Assembly: GCA_963732005.1 (NCBI GenBank)
Contig: CAVSXT010000004.1
Span: 1,240,001 to 1,304,000 of the forward strand
Source: JASLEW01 sp963732005
Lineage (GTDB): Bacteria > Acidobacteriota > Thermoanaerobaculia > Multivoradales > UBA5704
DNA: 64,000 bases
Direction of reading: 5' to 3'
Below are positions 36,082 to 46,891 of this stretch, one piece after another. The position numbers were made by a program, and so were the translations under genes. Position 1 is the first letter of the stretch. Each line of letters starts with the position of its first letter. The notes beneath the pieces are model-generated. The model saw nothing but the letters and a program-made list of their open reading frames with translations. It had not been told where the DNA came from and did not search any database.

Positions 36082-37662
36082 CTAGTTGCCATGGTAACGG
36101 AACCAGATGCGCAGCAGGGTGAGGACGACGAAGGCCGCGCTCAGGCCGCCGAGCAGCCGGGGCGCCGCCGCCCGCAGCGTCCGCGCCAAGGCCGGCTCCG
36201 GGACGAAGGCGCCAGCGGCACCGGCGCCGGCCAGGCGGCGGTTGTAGAACAGCAGGGCGGCCGCCGGCGCCAGGGGCAAGAAGTAGCGCCCTTGCAGCCC
36301 GTCGACGAAATCGGCCCCGAGCCGCGTCCAGAGCACGTATTGCGACAGACTGAGGAGCAGCATGGTGGCGGCCACCACCGCCGCCGCGACCCACCGCTGC
36401 CAGGCCGCGAGCGCCAGTCCCGCGTCACCGCCGGTGAGGGCCGCCGCCAGCAGCAGCAGGCCCCAGATCGCGATCGCCGGACGGGGCAAGGGAGTGTCCA
36501 GCCAACCGAAGTTGCCGGCGAAGCCGGCGGCGTAGCGCAGCCCATGGTGCAGGTAGTCGGCCGCCGCCAGGCCGGCGAAGCGCAACGGCTCGCCCAGTGC
36601 TCGGCGCAGCTGCAGCATCGGCTGCTGACCCGGGCGCAGCGGCGCGTGGGCGGCATACCCGCGCGCGACCCACCAGCTGAGGCCGGCGCCGGCGGCCGCG
36701 GCGGCGGCGCCGCCTGCCCGCAGCTCGGCGGTGCGGCGGGCCGAGCCCAGCACCGACGGCGGCACCACGAAGATCAGCAGGTCAAGTAGGAAGTAGGCCC
36801 CCTTGGCGGCGGCGAGCGCGAAGGCGCAGGCGAGCAGCCAGGCGGCCTGCCTGGCAGTTGCGGCGCTCCACGCCGGGCCGCCGCCGTGGCCGAGAGCGCC
36901 GGCCATGGCACCGGCAGCGCCCTCGCTGCCATCCAGCTCTCCGAGTTCGCTATGACTTTGCTCCGCGAGCCCACCGACAGCCCGGTCCGCGAGTCCGCCG
37001 CCACGGAGGAGCGCGGGTCCACCGCCGTCCGGCTCGGCGGCAGGGCCGCCGCCCGGCGGCGAGCGCCGCAGCGCCAGCGACAGGAGGCAGCTCACCAGCA
37101 ACAGCGCCAGCGCGTTGGTGAGCGCGTCGGCGGCGGCCGAGCTGCGCTCGAACATGGCCATCGGCGTCAGCGCCAGGAGCGCCAGCAGCCAGCGCTGCGC
37201 CGGGGCGAAGCGCACCGCGGCCCAGGAAACGGCGAGCGCTGCCGCCAGGTTGCCGAGCCGCGCCAAGTAGAGCAGCGGCAGCGGTCCGAGCGCCAGCAGG
37301 CGGCCGGCGGCGACGGCGGCGGCGGCCGGCAGATAGGCGACCGGCGCGTGTGGGCTGAGGAGGCCCGCCGGCACGAGGACGCGGCGCTCCGGCGCCAGCG
37401 GCAGCCGCCAGGCGGCCGCCAGCAGGCCGGGCGGCAGGCGGCGCTCGGGGTGGCCCGCGACCTCTGCGACGCCGCTCAGCTCGACGAGCCGCGGCAGGCT
37501 CGCCGGTAGCCAGAACCCGCTGGCGCCATCCGGCCCCGGCTGGGCGGCGGCGGCCGTCGCGAGCTGGTAGACGTGGAAGAAGTGGGCCGGCTCGTCGGGC
37601 ACTTCGAACGGCGGCGTCACGAAGGCCAGCAGCAGGCCGCCGGCGAGCCCCAGCGCCAGCAC
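36082..37662 (-). CDS. DUF2142 family polytopic membrane protein
   Basis: About 526 residues with ten or more hydrophobic segments. The family hallmark 'VTPPFEVPDEPAHFFHVY' lies in the first loop and 'DFVDGLQGRYFLPLAPAAA' near the C-terminus. DUF2142 proteins resemble glycosyltransferase-C type membrane enzymes and often sit in polysaccharide loci. The GTG at 37662 is the first in-frame start after the upstream methyltransferase stop and begins at the first membrane helix; a fully certain start cannot be given. Residues between helices near 36.9-37.1 kb are a long Gly/Ala/Leu-rich loop. Probably co-transcribed with the methyltransferase. Confidence 0.75.
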   Translation of the reverse strand: MLALGLAGGLLLAFVTPPFEVPDEPAHFFHVYQLATAAAAQPGPDGASGFWLPASLPRLVELSGVAEVAGHPERRLPPGLLAAAWRLPLAPERRVLVPAGLLSPHAPVAYLPAAAAVAAGRLLALGPLPLLYLARLGNLAAALAVSWAAVRFAPAQRWLLALLALTPMAMFERSSAAADALTNALALLLVSCLLSLALRRSPPGGGPAAEPDGGGPALLRGGGLADRAVGGLAEQSHSELGELDGSEGAAGAMAGALGHGGGPAWSAATARQAAWLLACAFALAAAKGAYFLLDLLIFVVPPSVLGSARRTAELRAGGAAAAAAGAGLSWWVARGYAAHAPLRPGQQPMLQLRRALGEPLRFAGLAAADYLHHGLRYAAGFAGNFGWLDTPLPRPAIAIWGLLLLAAALTGGDAGLALAAWQRWVAAAVVAATMLLLSLSQYVLWTRLGADFVDGLQGRYFLPLAPAAALLFYNRRLAGAGAAGAFVPEPALARTLRAAAPRLLGGLSAAFVVLTLLRIWFRYHGN

Positions 37663-37703
37663 CAGGCGGTCGGGGGCCCATCGTGCCCGCCGGCCCGCTC
37701 CGC

Positions 37704-39068
37704 TCAGGAGGCTCCGGGCGCCGCCGGCTTGTACCCGATCAGGCCGAAGTCCTGGCAGCCGTAGAGCAGCTCGTCGAGGTGATCGCGCAGCCGGTTGGCG
37801 GCGTCGGCCAGCTCCCGCTGCTCGGCAGGCAGGCGGGCGAGATCGATCTCCGGCAGCCGCTCGTCCGCCGGAAACGGCCGCAGGTCCAGGCGTTCCACCG
37901 GGTCGAAGCCGGCGAGCTCGTAGAGCAGCCGCAGGCTCTCGGGATGGACCGGGCGCACGTGGGTCGGATCGAGCCAGAAGTTGCGCGCCGCCACCACCAG
38001 CGACAGCGGGCTCGGCGTCTCGAGGATCAGCACGCCGCCCGGGCGCAGCGCCCGCCAAGCGAGCCGCACCAAGCGGTCGAGCTCGCCGATCGGCAGATGC
38101 TCGACGACGTGGAACGACAGCACCGCGCCGAGGCTGGCTGCCGGCGCCGCCGCCAGCGCCGCGAAGAGGTCGCCCTGGCTGGCGTCGAGGCCGCGCTCCC
38201 GGCAGGCCGCCACCATGCGGGCGCTGCCATCCACCCCGCGTGCCGCGATGCCGTGATCGCGCAGCAGCGCCAGCGCCTCTCCCCGGCCGCAGCCGAGGTC
38301 GAGCGCCGGCCCCCCCGCCGCCAGGTAGGGGAGGTAGGCGGCGATGCGGCCGCGGATCTCCTCCTCGGTGCCGCGGTAGCGCCGCTCGAGCTCGAAGTAG
38401 GCGTGCTCCTCGCGCGCCCGCGCCAGGTCCACCGCTGCCTCGGGCGCCGCCCGGACGGCACCGGTCGCGGGGCTCCCGCCGGCCGTGATGCTCCCGCCGG
38501 TGGCGGTGATGACCGGGCCCGCCGGAATCGCACCGTTCGCCGGCGTCGCACCGCCCTCCCCTGCCGGCACCTCCAGGCGCGCCAGGGCAGCGCCGAGGCT
38601 GCCCAGCAGGTCCCGCACCTCGCGGCGGTAGCGGTCGAGCTTCTGGTCGGCGCGCGCGAACAGCGCGTCGTTGTGGCGCATCAGCTCCTCGATGCCCTCG
38701 GCGTGCAGGGTCTCGAGATAGGCGATGCGCTGGTCGTCGCGCCGCCGCACCTGTTGGGTGTCGCGCAGGTGCTCGAGCAGGATGACGTTGAAGATGCGCT
38801 GGCGGTCCCAGAGGTCGTTGAGCGGCACCTTGACCAGCGGCCGCAGCAGCCGTTTCCAGGCGACCAGCACCCGGCCGAGCAGGCCGCGGTGGCTGCGGAC
38901 GGGGAACTCGCGGTCCTCCTTCCACAGCCAGTGCCAGTCGGCCAGCTCGCGCGTCGGCTCGATCAGGAAATCGTCGATCCGCGGCGCGCGGTGCCCGGCG
39001 GGCGCCGGCGGCGGCGCCGGCGCCCCCTCGGGCAGTTGCGGCGCCTGCCCACCGCCGGTGCCGGTCAC
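37704..39068 (-). CDS. SAM-dependent methyltransferase, probably cell-surface glycan related
   Basis: A 454-residue protein. The N-terminal half is hydrophilic with a coiled-coil-like stretch ('HNDALFARADQKLDRYRREV') preceded by 'DWHWLWKEDREFPVRSHRG'; such N-termini occur in methyltransferases of O-antigen clusters. The C-terminal class I domain shows motif I 'ALDLGCGRGEALALL', 'GVDGSARMVAACRERGL', and 'VLSFHVVEHLPIGELDRLV'. An Ala/Gly/Thr-rich insert separates the halves. GTG start at 39068; a MITE-like element ends only five bases upstream, so its native promoter may have been displaced. Confidence 0.8.
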   Translation of the reverse strand: MTGTGGGQAPQLPEGAPAPPPAPAGHRAPRIDDFLIEPTRELADWHWLWKEDREFPVRSHRGLLGRVLVAWKRLLRPLVKVPLNDLWDRQRIFNVILLEHLRDTQQVRRRDDQRIAYLETLHAEGIEELMRHNDALFARADQKLDRYRREVRDLLGSLGAALARLEVPAGEGGATPANGAIPAGPVITATGGSITAGGSPATGAVRAAPEAAVDLARAREEHAYFELERRYRGTEEEIRGRIAAYLPYLAAGGPALDLGCGRGEALALLRDHGIAARGVDGSARMVAACRERGLDASQGDLFAALAAAPAASLGAVLSFHVVEHLPIGELDRLVRLAWRALRPGGVLILETPSPLSLVVAARNFWLDPTHVRPVHPESLRLLYELAGFDPVERLDLRPFPADERLPEIDLARLPAEQRELADAANRLRDHLDELLYGCQDFGLIGYKPAAPGAS

Positions 39069-39073
39069 CGCGC

Positions 39074-39238
39074 CTAGTGCCCCGCTCGGTTAATTCGTAT
39101 GGCAGTCGCGCCGCAATCCGGTCCTCTGGCAAGGCGCGCCGACGCAGGCATAATCGAAGGTATGTCGAGGAGGCGCAACGCCGCCAGAGGGCTGGAGGGC
39201 AAGCGAATGCCTTGCGAATTAACCGTGCGGGGCACTAG
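39074..39238. mobile_element. 165-bp MITE-like element with 31-bp inverted repeats
   Basis: The first 31 bases (39074-39104, beginning CTAGTGCCCCGC) and last 31 bases (39208-39238, ending GCGGGGCACTAG) are inverted repeats with three mismatches. The interior of about 103 bases has no gene. The outer CTAG on both ends could be a four-base target duplication, as with IS5-group elements. A 15-base motif of the right end recurs at 39256-39270, overlapping the rplI stop codon. Confidence 0.7.
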
Positions 39239-39256
39239 CTTCCCGGACGGCCGACC

Positions 39257-39281
39257 GTGCGGGACACTAGTCCTCCCGCAC
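39257..39281 (-). terminator. hairpin over the rplI stop codon
   Basis: GTGCGGGA and TCCCGCAC pair perfectly around a nine-base loop containing the TAG stop of rplI. It is the only terminator-like structure after the rpsF operon, without a T-tract. Confidence 0.4.
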
Positions 39282-39713
39282 CACCGTGACGGTGACCTCG
39301 GCGATGACCTCCGGGTGCAGCTCGATGCGCACCTTGTGGTCGCCCAGGGTCTTGATGCCGCCCTCGAGGTCGATGCGCCGGCGATCGGTCGCGAACCCCT
39401 TGCGCTCGAGCAGCTCGGCCACCTCGCTGGCGGTCACCGAGCCGTAGAGGGTATCGGTCTCGCCAACGCGCTTGGGAATCTCGAGGCGCAGGTCGCCCAT
39501 CTTTGCCGCGATGACCTCGGCGGCGGCACGCTCCTGGGCGTGGCGGGCGTCGATCTTGGTGCGCTGCTGCTCGAAGGAGATGACGTTGGCGTGCGTCGCC
39601 TCGAGCGCCAGCCCTTGCGGCAGCAGGTAGTTGCGCCCATAGCCCGGCTTCACGTCGACGAGCTCGCCGCGCTTGCCGAGGTGGCGCTGGTCGCTGAGCA
39701 GGATCACTTTCAC
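39267..39713 (-). CDS. rplI: 50S ribosomal protein L9 (bL9)
   Basis: 148 residues, normal length. The N-domain signature 'MKVILLSDQRHLGKRGELVDVKPGYGRNYLLP' region is present (written here only by its hallmark 'VKPGYGRNYLLPQGLA'), followed by the long connecting helix and the C-domain ('LYGSVTASEVAELL'). Binds 23S rRNA near L1. GTG start preceded by AGGAGGG. Last gene of the rpsF-rpsR-rplI operon. Confidence 0.97.
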   Translation of the reverse strand: MKVILLSDQRHLGKRGELVDVKPGYGRNYLLPQGLALEATHANVISFEQQRTKIDARHAQERAAAEVIAAKMGDLRLEIPKRVGETDTLYGSVTASEVAELLERKGFATDRRRIDLEGGIKTLGDHKVRIELHPEVIAEVTVTVVRED

Positions 39714-39726
39714 GGCAGGCCCCCTC

Positions 39727-39960
39727 CTAATCGGTGGTGAACGGGATCAGCGCCAGATGCCGCGCCCGCTTGATCGCGCACTGCAGGAGGCGCTGGTGCC
39801 GGGCACAGGTGCCCGAGATCCGGCGCGGCAGGATCTTGGAGCGCTCGGGGATGAACTGCTGCAGGAGCTTGACGTCCTTGAAGTCCACATAGTCGATCTT
39901 GTCCGCGCAGAACTTGCAGACCTTGCGTCGGCGATAGAAGACCTTCCTCGGTCGGGCCAT
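39727..39960 (-). CDS. rpsR: 30S ribosomal protein S18 (bS18), zinc-ribbon form
   Basis: 77 residues. It contains 'CKFCADK' and 'GTCARHQRLL', a C-x2-C...C-x2-H set characteristic of the zinc-binding (C+) form of S18. The rest ('FIPERSKILPRRISG', 'AIKRARHLALIPF') is canonical. GGGAGG precedes the ATG. It lies between rpsF and rplI; S18 pairs with S6 in the ribosome. Confidence 0.97.
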   Translation of the reverse strand: MARPRKVFYRRRKVCKFCADKIDYVDFKDVKLLQQFIPERSKILPRRISGTCARHQRLLQCAIKRARHLALIPFTTD

Positions 39961-39963
39961 GGG

Positions 39964-40398
39964 CTAGGCCTCCCCCGCCGTCGGCGCCGGTCCTGCCGCG
40001 TGACCCGGAGCGGCGGCGGTGCCGCCGCCCTCGCCAGGGCCGGCGCCGGCCGGCGTGTCGCCGCGCTGCGCCGTCTTGGGATGGCGCGAGGCCGCCCGCT
40101 TGAGGTCCTCGTCGGTGCGCACCGTCAGGTAGCGCAGGATCTTGTCGTTCTGGCGCATCCGGTGCTCGACCTCGGGCAGCGAGGTCTTGCCGCCCTCGCT
40201 CTCGACGCCGAGCAGGACGTACTTGCCCTCGTTGAGCTTGGCGATCGGATACGCCAGCTTGCGCCGCCCCCAGCTCTCCTCCTTGACCACCTGGGAGCCG
40301 CCGGCGGTGATCATCTGCTTGTATTCCTGGGTCATGGCAACCACGTCCTCGTCGGCGACCCGCGGATCGACGAGAAACACCAACTCGTATGTGCGCAT
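39964..40398 (-). CDS. rpsF: 30S ribosomal protein S6 (bS6)
   Basis: 144 residues. The first 95 are the S6 fold ('YELVFLVDPRVADEDVVAM', 'RKLAYPIAKLNEGKYVLLG', 'RQNDKILRYLTVRTDED'). The remaining tail of about 45 residues is Gly/Ala/Pro-rich, longer than in model S6 proteins. ATG at 40398 follows GGGAGGT. First gene of the operon; its leader of about 135 bases has a tandem repeat that may be the S6:S18 regulatory RNA. Confidence 0.96.
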   Translation of the reverse strand: MRTYELVFLVDPRVADEDVVAMTQEYKQMITAGGSQVVKEESWGRRKLAYPIAKLNEGKYVLLGVESEGGKTSLPEVEHRMRQNDKILRYLTVRTDEDLKRAASRHPKTAQRGDTPAGAGPGEGGGTAAAPGHAAGPAPTAGEA

Positions 40399-40468
40399 GT
40401 GGATCGAGGACCTCCCTATGGCCTGGATCAGTCCCGCTTCGCGCGGAACAGAGAGGAACGAGAGCGCC

Positions 40469-40520
40469 GAAGCGCGACGTGTGGCCGATCGCCCGAAGCG
40501 CGATGAGCAACCGATCGCCC
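40469..40520. repeat. two tandem 26-bp repeats in the rpsF leader
   Basis: Units 40469-40494 and 40495-40520 share GAAGCGCGA at one end and CCGATCGCCC at the other, differing only in the seven-base middle. They lie within the predicted 5' untranslated RNA of rpsF. Many bacteria have an S6:S18-binding structure in this position; a role here is inferred. Confidence 0.7.
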
Positions 40521-40540
40521 AGGGGCGCGACGAGCGACTG

Positions 40541-40569
40541 ATCTTATAGGACCGGCGCGGGCTTGGCAA
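40541..40569 (-). promoter_or_regulatory. promoter of the rpsF-rpsR-rplI operon
   Basis: On the minus strand, -35 TTGCCA (40564-40569) and -10 TAAGAT (40541-40546) are separated by 17 bases. Predicted start near 40534 gives a leader of about 135 bases before rpsF. Confidence 0.6.
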
Positions 40570-40603
40570 GTGCCGCCGCGCGGCCACCGCGCTCGCCGCT
40601 GAG

Positions 40604-41467
40604 TCAGCTGCCGGCGGTCTGACCGGCGACGATCTGCGCCTGCAGCTTGATGGCGTCGCTCAGATCCCCGAACACCTGATCGAAGTTGCGCTCTCCGACC
40701 ACGTTCAGGATGGCGAAGCCGACCGCCAGGGTGCGCAGAGTGATGGGCCACTTGCTGAGCTCGGCGTCGGTCTGATAGTTCCTCAAGATCGTCGCGATTT
40801 CCGCCTTTTCCGACGACTGGAGATTGAGATACGAAAGCAGGTGCGCCGCGAGGAACTGGCACATGAAGCCGAACCGGTCCTCGGTGATGCCGCCGGACTC
40901 GAAGAGCGAGCGGACGCGGTCGAATACCCGCTTCTCCCGCTCGGCGGACCGCAGGCGATCGATCTTGCGGTCGAGCACGCGCAGGAACGCGTCCACGATC
41001 AGCGCCGGGCCGGCCGCCAAGTCGTTGCCGCTCTCGGTCTGGTAAGAGAAGAGTTTGGACCGCATCACCGCCATGCCCCCGAAGCCGGCTGCGATGGCCG
41101 TGAGCGCAAGATCCTGGGTGGCGATCGGCAGTACCTGCCGGCCGTAGCGATGGAGCAGAGCGAAGGCGGCCAGCGAGACGCCGGCATTGAACAACAGATA
41201 GAATTTCGCCGGTGCGCTGGCCAGCGCCTCGAACGGCTCGTCGCGGTAGCGCAGCACGATCTCCGCGGCGCCGGTGCCGGCGCCGAAAAGGGCGGCGGCG
41301 GCGGCGACGATCAGGACTTTGCCGGTGACCGTAAGGTGAGTGGACCAGCGCGCGAGCTGGAGCAGGATCAGGGCGAGGAGAAACAGACCGGCAAGAACCA
41401 GGCTGGCGGCGTGAATGGTGCCGCGCCAAGCGCTCCGGGGAGGATCCGTCGGGGCCGTCGGAGCCAA
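40604..41467 (-). CDS. four-helix membrane protein of unknown function
   Basis: 287 residues from a TTG start. Four hydrophobic segments in the first 140 residues ('LVLAGLFLLALILLQLA', 'KVLIVAAAAALFGAG', 'YLLFNAGVSLAAFALL', 'LALTAIAAGFGGMAVM') are followed by a soluble helical domain ('DAFLRVLDRKIDRLRSAERE', 'LSYLNLQSSEKAEIATILR'). No family recognised. It is 46 bases downstream of the small HTH-like gene and probably co-transcribed; together they lie between pth and rpsF, where ychF often occurs. Confidence 0.65.
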   Translation of the reverse strand: MAPTAPTDPPRSAWRGTIHAASLVLAGLFLLALILLQLARWSTHLTVTGKVLIVAAAAALFGAGTGAAEIVLRYRDEPFEALASAPAKFYLLFNAGVSLAAFALLHRYGRQVLPIATQDLALTAIAAGFGGMAVMRSKLFSYQTESGNDLAAGPALIVDAFLRVLDRKIDRLRSAEREKRVFDRVRSLFESGGITEDRFGFMCQFLAAHLLSYLNLQSSEKAEIATILRNYQTDAELSKWPITLRTLAVGFAILNVVGERNFDQVFGDLSDAIKLQAQIVAGQTAGS

Positions 41468-41513
41468 GGGGCGAGGGCCTGGGAAAGACGCGGGATGGAC
41501 GCGGCCAGGCAGC

Positions 41514-41822
41514 CTAAAAGGCGGCGCCGCGCAGCTTCACGAGATGATTGCCGCCTTCGGGGTCCTGTTGCTTGATGACGAGCGTCCCTTGCTCCGCCAT
41601 GTCTTCGACGACGGGAAGCAGGGTCGAGAACTTGACGCCAAGCGACTTCGCCAAGTCGGCCACCTTCGCCTCCTGGCCGGTCTGGCTGGATAGGGCTCCT
41701 TTGACGGTGGCCGCCAAGACCTGCTGCACCGAGAGGTCCGTGGCCGCGCTGCGCGTGGCGCTCGGCGGCGGCGTCACTCCCTGCAGCCAATCGATGCTGA
41801 GCCGATCCCTGAGCGGTGCCAT
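41514..41822 (-). CDS. small winged-helix-like protein
   Basis: 102 residues. The segment 'SSQTGQEAKVADLAKSLGVK' and 'LLPVVEDMAEQGTLVIKQQD' has the helix-turn-helix plus wing pattern of small transcription-factor-like domains; the final 'GGNHLVKLRGAAF' would be the wing. No regulated target is evident. The ATG at 41822 is preceded by TATCAT with exactly six bases between, so a leaderless message is predicted. Confidence 0.65.
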   Translation of the reverse strand: MAPLRDRLSIDWLQGVTPPPSATRSAATDLSVQQVLAATVKGALSSQTGQEAKVADLAKSLGVKFSTLLPVVEDMAEQGTLVIKQQDPEGGNHLVKLRGAAF

Positions 41823-41828
41823 GACCGA

Positions 41829-41834
41829 ATGATA
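41829..41834 (-). promoter_or_regulatory. TATCAT -10 box, leaderless start of the small HTH gene
   Basis: On the minus strand, TATCAT is followed by six bases and the ATG at 41822, the same geometry as at the PBP, TPR and tsaB genes. No clear -35 element. Confidence 0.5.
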
Positions 41835-41889
41835 ACACCAGGGACTGGGGCTCGCCCATCTCGCCGGCTGGTGGCCGGCGCGCGGCCGG

Positions 41890-44358
<2,469 letters not shown>

Positions 44359-44458
44359 GGCTCACCTCGCGTGGCGCCGCGGCGGTCGCGCCGTCGCCGC
44401 CGTCTGCCGATTCCGTACCACTACCTACGGCGCGCGTCCAGCGGAGGTTTCGCCGCGC

Positions 44459-45214
44459 TCAACCGCCGTTGAAGCGGCCCATGGCGGCGTCGATGCCTTC
44501 CCGCACCCAGGTCTCGCAGGCGTCGGCGGCGCGTTCGACGACGGGCGCCAGCGCCTCCTCCTCGGCGGCGCTGAAGGGCGACAGCACGAAGCCCACCAGC
44601 GCCTCGGCGGCGACCGGGCCACCGTCGGCGGCGATGCCCAGGCGCAGCCGCGGCACCTGGTCGGTGCGCAGGTTCTCGAGGATCGACTCGATGCCGCGGT
44701 GGCCGGCGGGGCTGCCCGAGCGCCGCAGCCGCAGGCGGCCGAACGGCAGGTTCACCTCGTCGTAGACCACCAGCACCGACTCCGGCGCGACGGCGTGGAG
44801 CTCCACCAGGCAGCGGGCGGCAAAACCGCTGCGGTTCATGTAGGTCTGCGGCTGGACGAGCAGCACGTCCAGCGCGCCCGAAACGGCGTCGCCGGCGCCC
44901 GGCGCGCCGTCCGCGGCGTGGTTCACGTCCCGGCTGGCGGCCGGGTCCTGGCTGACGGCCTGGTCCCTGCCCGGGGCCGGCTCCCCCGCCGAGGCGAGGT
45001 CCGCGGCAGGGGCCTGGTCCGCAGCCGACACGAGCGCGGACGGAGGCCCGGCAAGTGCCACCCTCGCGGACGCGACCTTGGCGTTGCACTCCAGGCGGTC
45101 CAGGGGCGCCCGCCAGCGGCGGGCCAGCTCCTCGACCACCCGGAACCCGAGGTTGTGGCGGGTGGCGCGGTACTCGTCTCCCGGGTTGCCCAGACCCAGG
45201 ATCAGGCGGTTCAC
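44459..45214 (-). CDS. pth: peptidyl-tRNA hydrolase with a long low-complexity insert
   Basis: Recycles peptidyl-tRNA. 251 residues, longer than the usual 190 or so. Catalytic features are intact: 'LGLGNPGDEYRATRHNLGF' with Asn10 and His20, 'LLVQPQTYMNRSG', 'VVYDEVNLPFGRLRLR' with the Asp, and 'GHRGIESILENL'. Residues about 55-115 are an Ala/Asp/Ser/Gly/Pro-rich insert between 'KVASARV' and 'VLLVQPQTYMN', absent from the model enzymes. GTG start overlaps the rplY stop (GTGA), so it is translationally coupled. Confidence 0.95.
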   Translation of the reverse strand: MNRLILGLGNPGDEYRATRHNLGFRVVEELARRWRAPLDRLECNAKVASARVALAGPPSALVSAADQAPAADLASAGEPAPGRDQAVSQDPAASRDVNHAADGAPGAGDAVSGALDVLLVQPQTYMNRSGFAARCLVELHAVAPESVLVVYDEVNLPFGRLRLRRSGSPAGHRGIESILENLRTDQVPRLRLGIAADGGPVAAEALVGFVLSPFSAAEEEALAPVVERAADACETWVREGIDAAMGRFNGG

Positions 45215-45870
45215 GCCTCTTCCGTCTTGCCCTTCTTGATCACCTCGGGCTCGCCGCCGGCTTCCGTCGGCGCTGCCTCGGCCGCCGCCGGCGCCTCCAC
45301 CTCGGTCTTCGAGTGCATCACCGAGACCAGCACCCGCTCGGGCTCGTCGAGCAGCGACACGTTGTCCGGCAGCTGCAGGTCGGCGACGCTGAGGTGCTGG
45401 CCGAGGTGCAGCTCGCTGACGTCGAGCTTCAGCGTCTTCGGGATGTCGCCGGGCAGGCACTCGAGGTGGACCTCGCGATGCGAGAAGTCGAGCACCCCGC
45501 CCTCGGTCTTGACGCCGAAGGCGGTGCCGGTCAGCTCGATCGCCACCTGCACGCGCACCTTCTCGGTCATCACCACGCGCTGGAAGTCGAGGTGCACGAT
45601 CGCGCGGGTGATCGGGTCGAGTTGCATGTCGCGGATCATCGCGTGGCGCTCCTGGCCACTGCTGGCCAGCTTGAGCAGGAAGACGGCGTTCTCGCCGCCG
45701 CCCTGCTTGAGCAGCTCGATCAGCCGCTTGCGATCGACGTGGATCGGCACCGAGTCCTTGCCGGCGCCGCCGTAGACCACGGCCGGGATCTGGCCGCTCA
45801 GGCGCAGCCGGCGGTTGCTGTTGGTGCCTCGCCCCTGGCGCGGCTGGACTTCGATCATCATCTCACTCAT
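45211..45870 (-). CDS. rplY: 50S ribosomal protein L25/general stress protein Ctc (bL25)
   Basis: 219 residues with the 5S-rRNA-binding N-domain ('GRGTNSNRRLRLSGQIPAVV', 'LKLASSGQERHAMIRDMQ') and the TL5/CTC C-domain ('KVRVQVAIELTGTAFGVK', 'VHLECLPGDIPKTLKLDVS'). The tail is Glu/Ala-rich. GAGGAAA precedes the ATG. prs is 13 bases upstream and pth overlaps downstream, the classic prs-rplY-pth order. Confidence 0.96.
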   Translation of the reverse strand: MSEMMIEVQPRQGRGTNSNRRLRLSGQIPAVVYGGAGKDSVPIHVDRKRLIELLKQGGGENAVFLLKLASSGQERHAMIRDMQLDPITRAIVHLDFQRVVMTEKVRVQVAIELTGTAFGVKTEGGVLDFSHREVHLECLPGDIPKTLKLDVSELHLGQHLSVADLQLPDNVSLLDEPERVLVSVMHSKTEVEAPAAAEAAPTEAGGEPEVIKKGKTEEA

Positions 45871-45883
45871 GGTTTTCCTCGCT

Positions 45884-46825
45884 TCAGACGAACAGGGAGC
45901 TCACCGAGCTGTCCTCGTGGATCCTGCGGATTGCCTCGCCGAGCAGCGCCGAGACCGAGAGCGGCCGCAGCTTCTGCGACCGCGCGAGCTTCTGGTCGAG
46001 AGGCGTGGTGTTGGTGATCAGCACGGCTTCGACCGGCGATTGATCGATACGCTTGAGCGCCGGGCCCGAGAGGACGCCGTGGACGCCTGCCGCCAGCACT
46101 CGCTTGGCGCCCTTGGACTTGAGCGCCTCGACGGTCTTGGTCAGGGTGCCGGCGGTGTCGACGATGTCGTCGACGATCAGCGCGTTGCAGCCCTCGACGT
46201 CGCCGATGACGAACATCACCTCGGCCTCGTTGGGCTCGGGGCGGCGCTTGTCGACGATCGCCAGCCCCACCTCCATCCGCTTGGCGATGGCGCGGGCGCG
46301 CTCCACGCCGCCGGCGTCGGGCGAGACGATGACCAGATCGGGGAGCTTCAGCTCGCGGACCGCCTCGAGCAGCACCGGCGCGGCGAACAGGTGGTCGACC
46401 GGCACGTCGAAGAAACCCTGGATCTGGTCGGCGTGCAGATCCATGGTGAGCACGCGGTCGGCGCCGGCGCGCGAGATCAGGTCCGCCACCAGCTTGGCGG
46501 TGATCGGCACGCGCGGCTGGTCCTTCTTGTCCTGCCGGGCGTAGCCGTAGTAGGGCAGCACGGCGGTCACCCGCGACGCCGAGGAGCGCTTGAAGGTGTC
46601 GAGCATGATCAGCAGCTCCATCAGGTTCTCGTTGACCGGCTCGCAGGTCGGCTGCACCACGAACACGTCCGAGCCGCGGACGTTCTCCTGGATCTGGCAG
46701 AAGATCTCGCCATCGGAGAAGTTGCGCGCCGAGACGTTGCCCGGCCGCAGGTTGAGGTACTCGCAGATCTCCTGCGTCAACATCGGATGCGCGCGTCCGC
46801 CGAAGATCTTCAGTTCGCCGGGCAT
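45884..46825 (-). CDS. prs: ribose-phosphate pyrophosphokinase
   Basis: Makes PRPP from ribose-5-phosphate and ATP. 313 residues, normal length. Motifs: 'RNFSDGEIFCQIQENVRG', 'YGYARQDKKDQPRVPITAKL', 'TMDLHADQIQGFFDVPVDHL', 'VSPDAGGVERARAIAKRM' and the PRPP-binding loop 'ALIVDDIVDTAGTLTK'. GGAGGAG is close to the ATG. Upstream is tRNA-Gln, downstream rplY and pth. Confidence 0.97.
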   Translation of the reverse strand: MPGELKIFGGRAHPMLTQEICEYLNLRPGNVSARNFSDGEIFCQIQENVRGSDVFVVQPTCEPVNENLMELLIMLDTFKRSSASRVTAVLPYYGYARQDKKDQPRVPITAKLVADLISRAGADRVLTMDLHADQIQGFFDVPVDHLFAAPVLLEAVRELKLPDLVIVSPDAGGVERARAIAKRMEVGLAIVDKRRPEPNEAEVMFVIGDVEGCNALIVDDIVDTAGTLTKTVEALKSKGAKRVLAAGVHGVLSGPALKRIDQSPVEAVLITNTTPLDQKLARSQKLRPLSVSALLGEAIRRIHEDSSVSSLFV

Positions 46826-46891
46826 ACTCCTCCGCTCATGGGAAAACCAGGCTGCAATTCATCGCCAACGAGTTTCCGGTCCGGAACAGGC

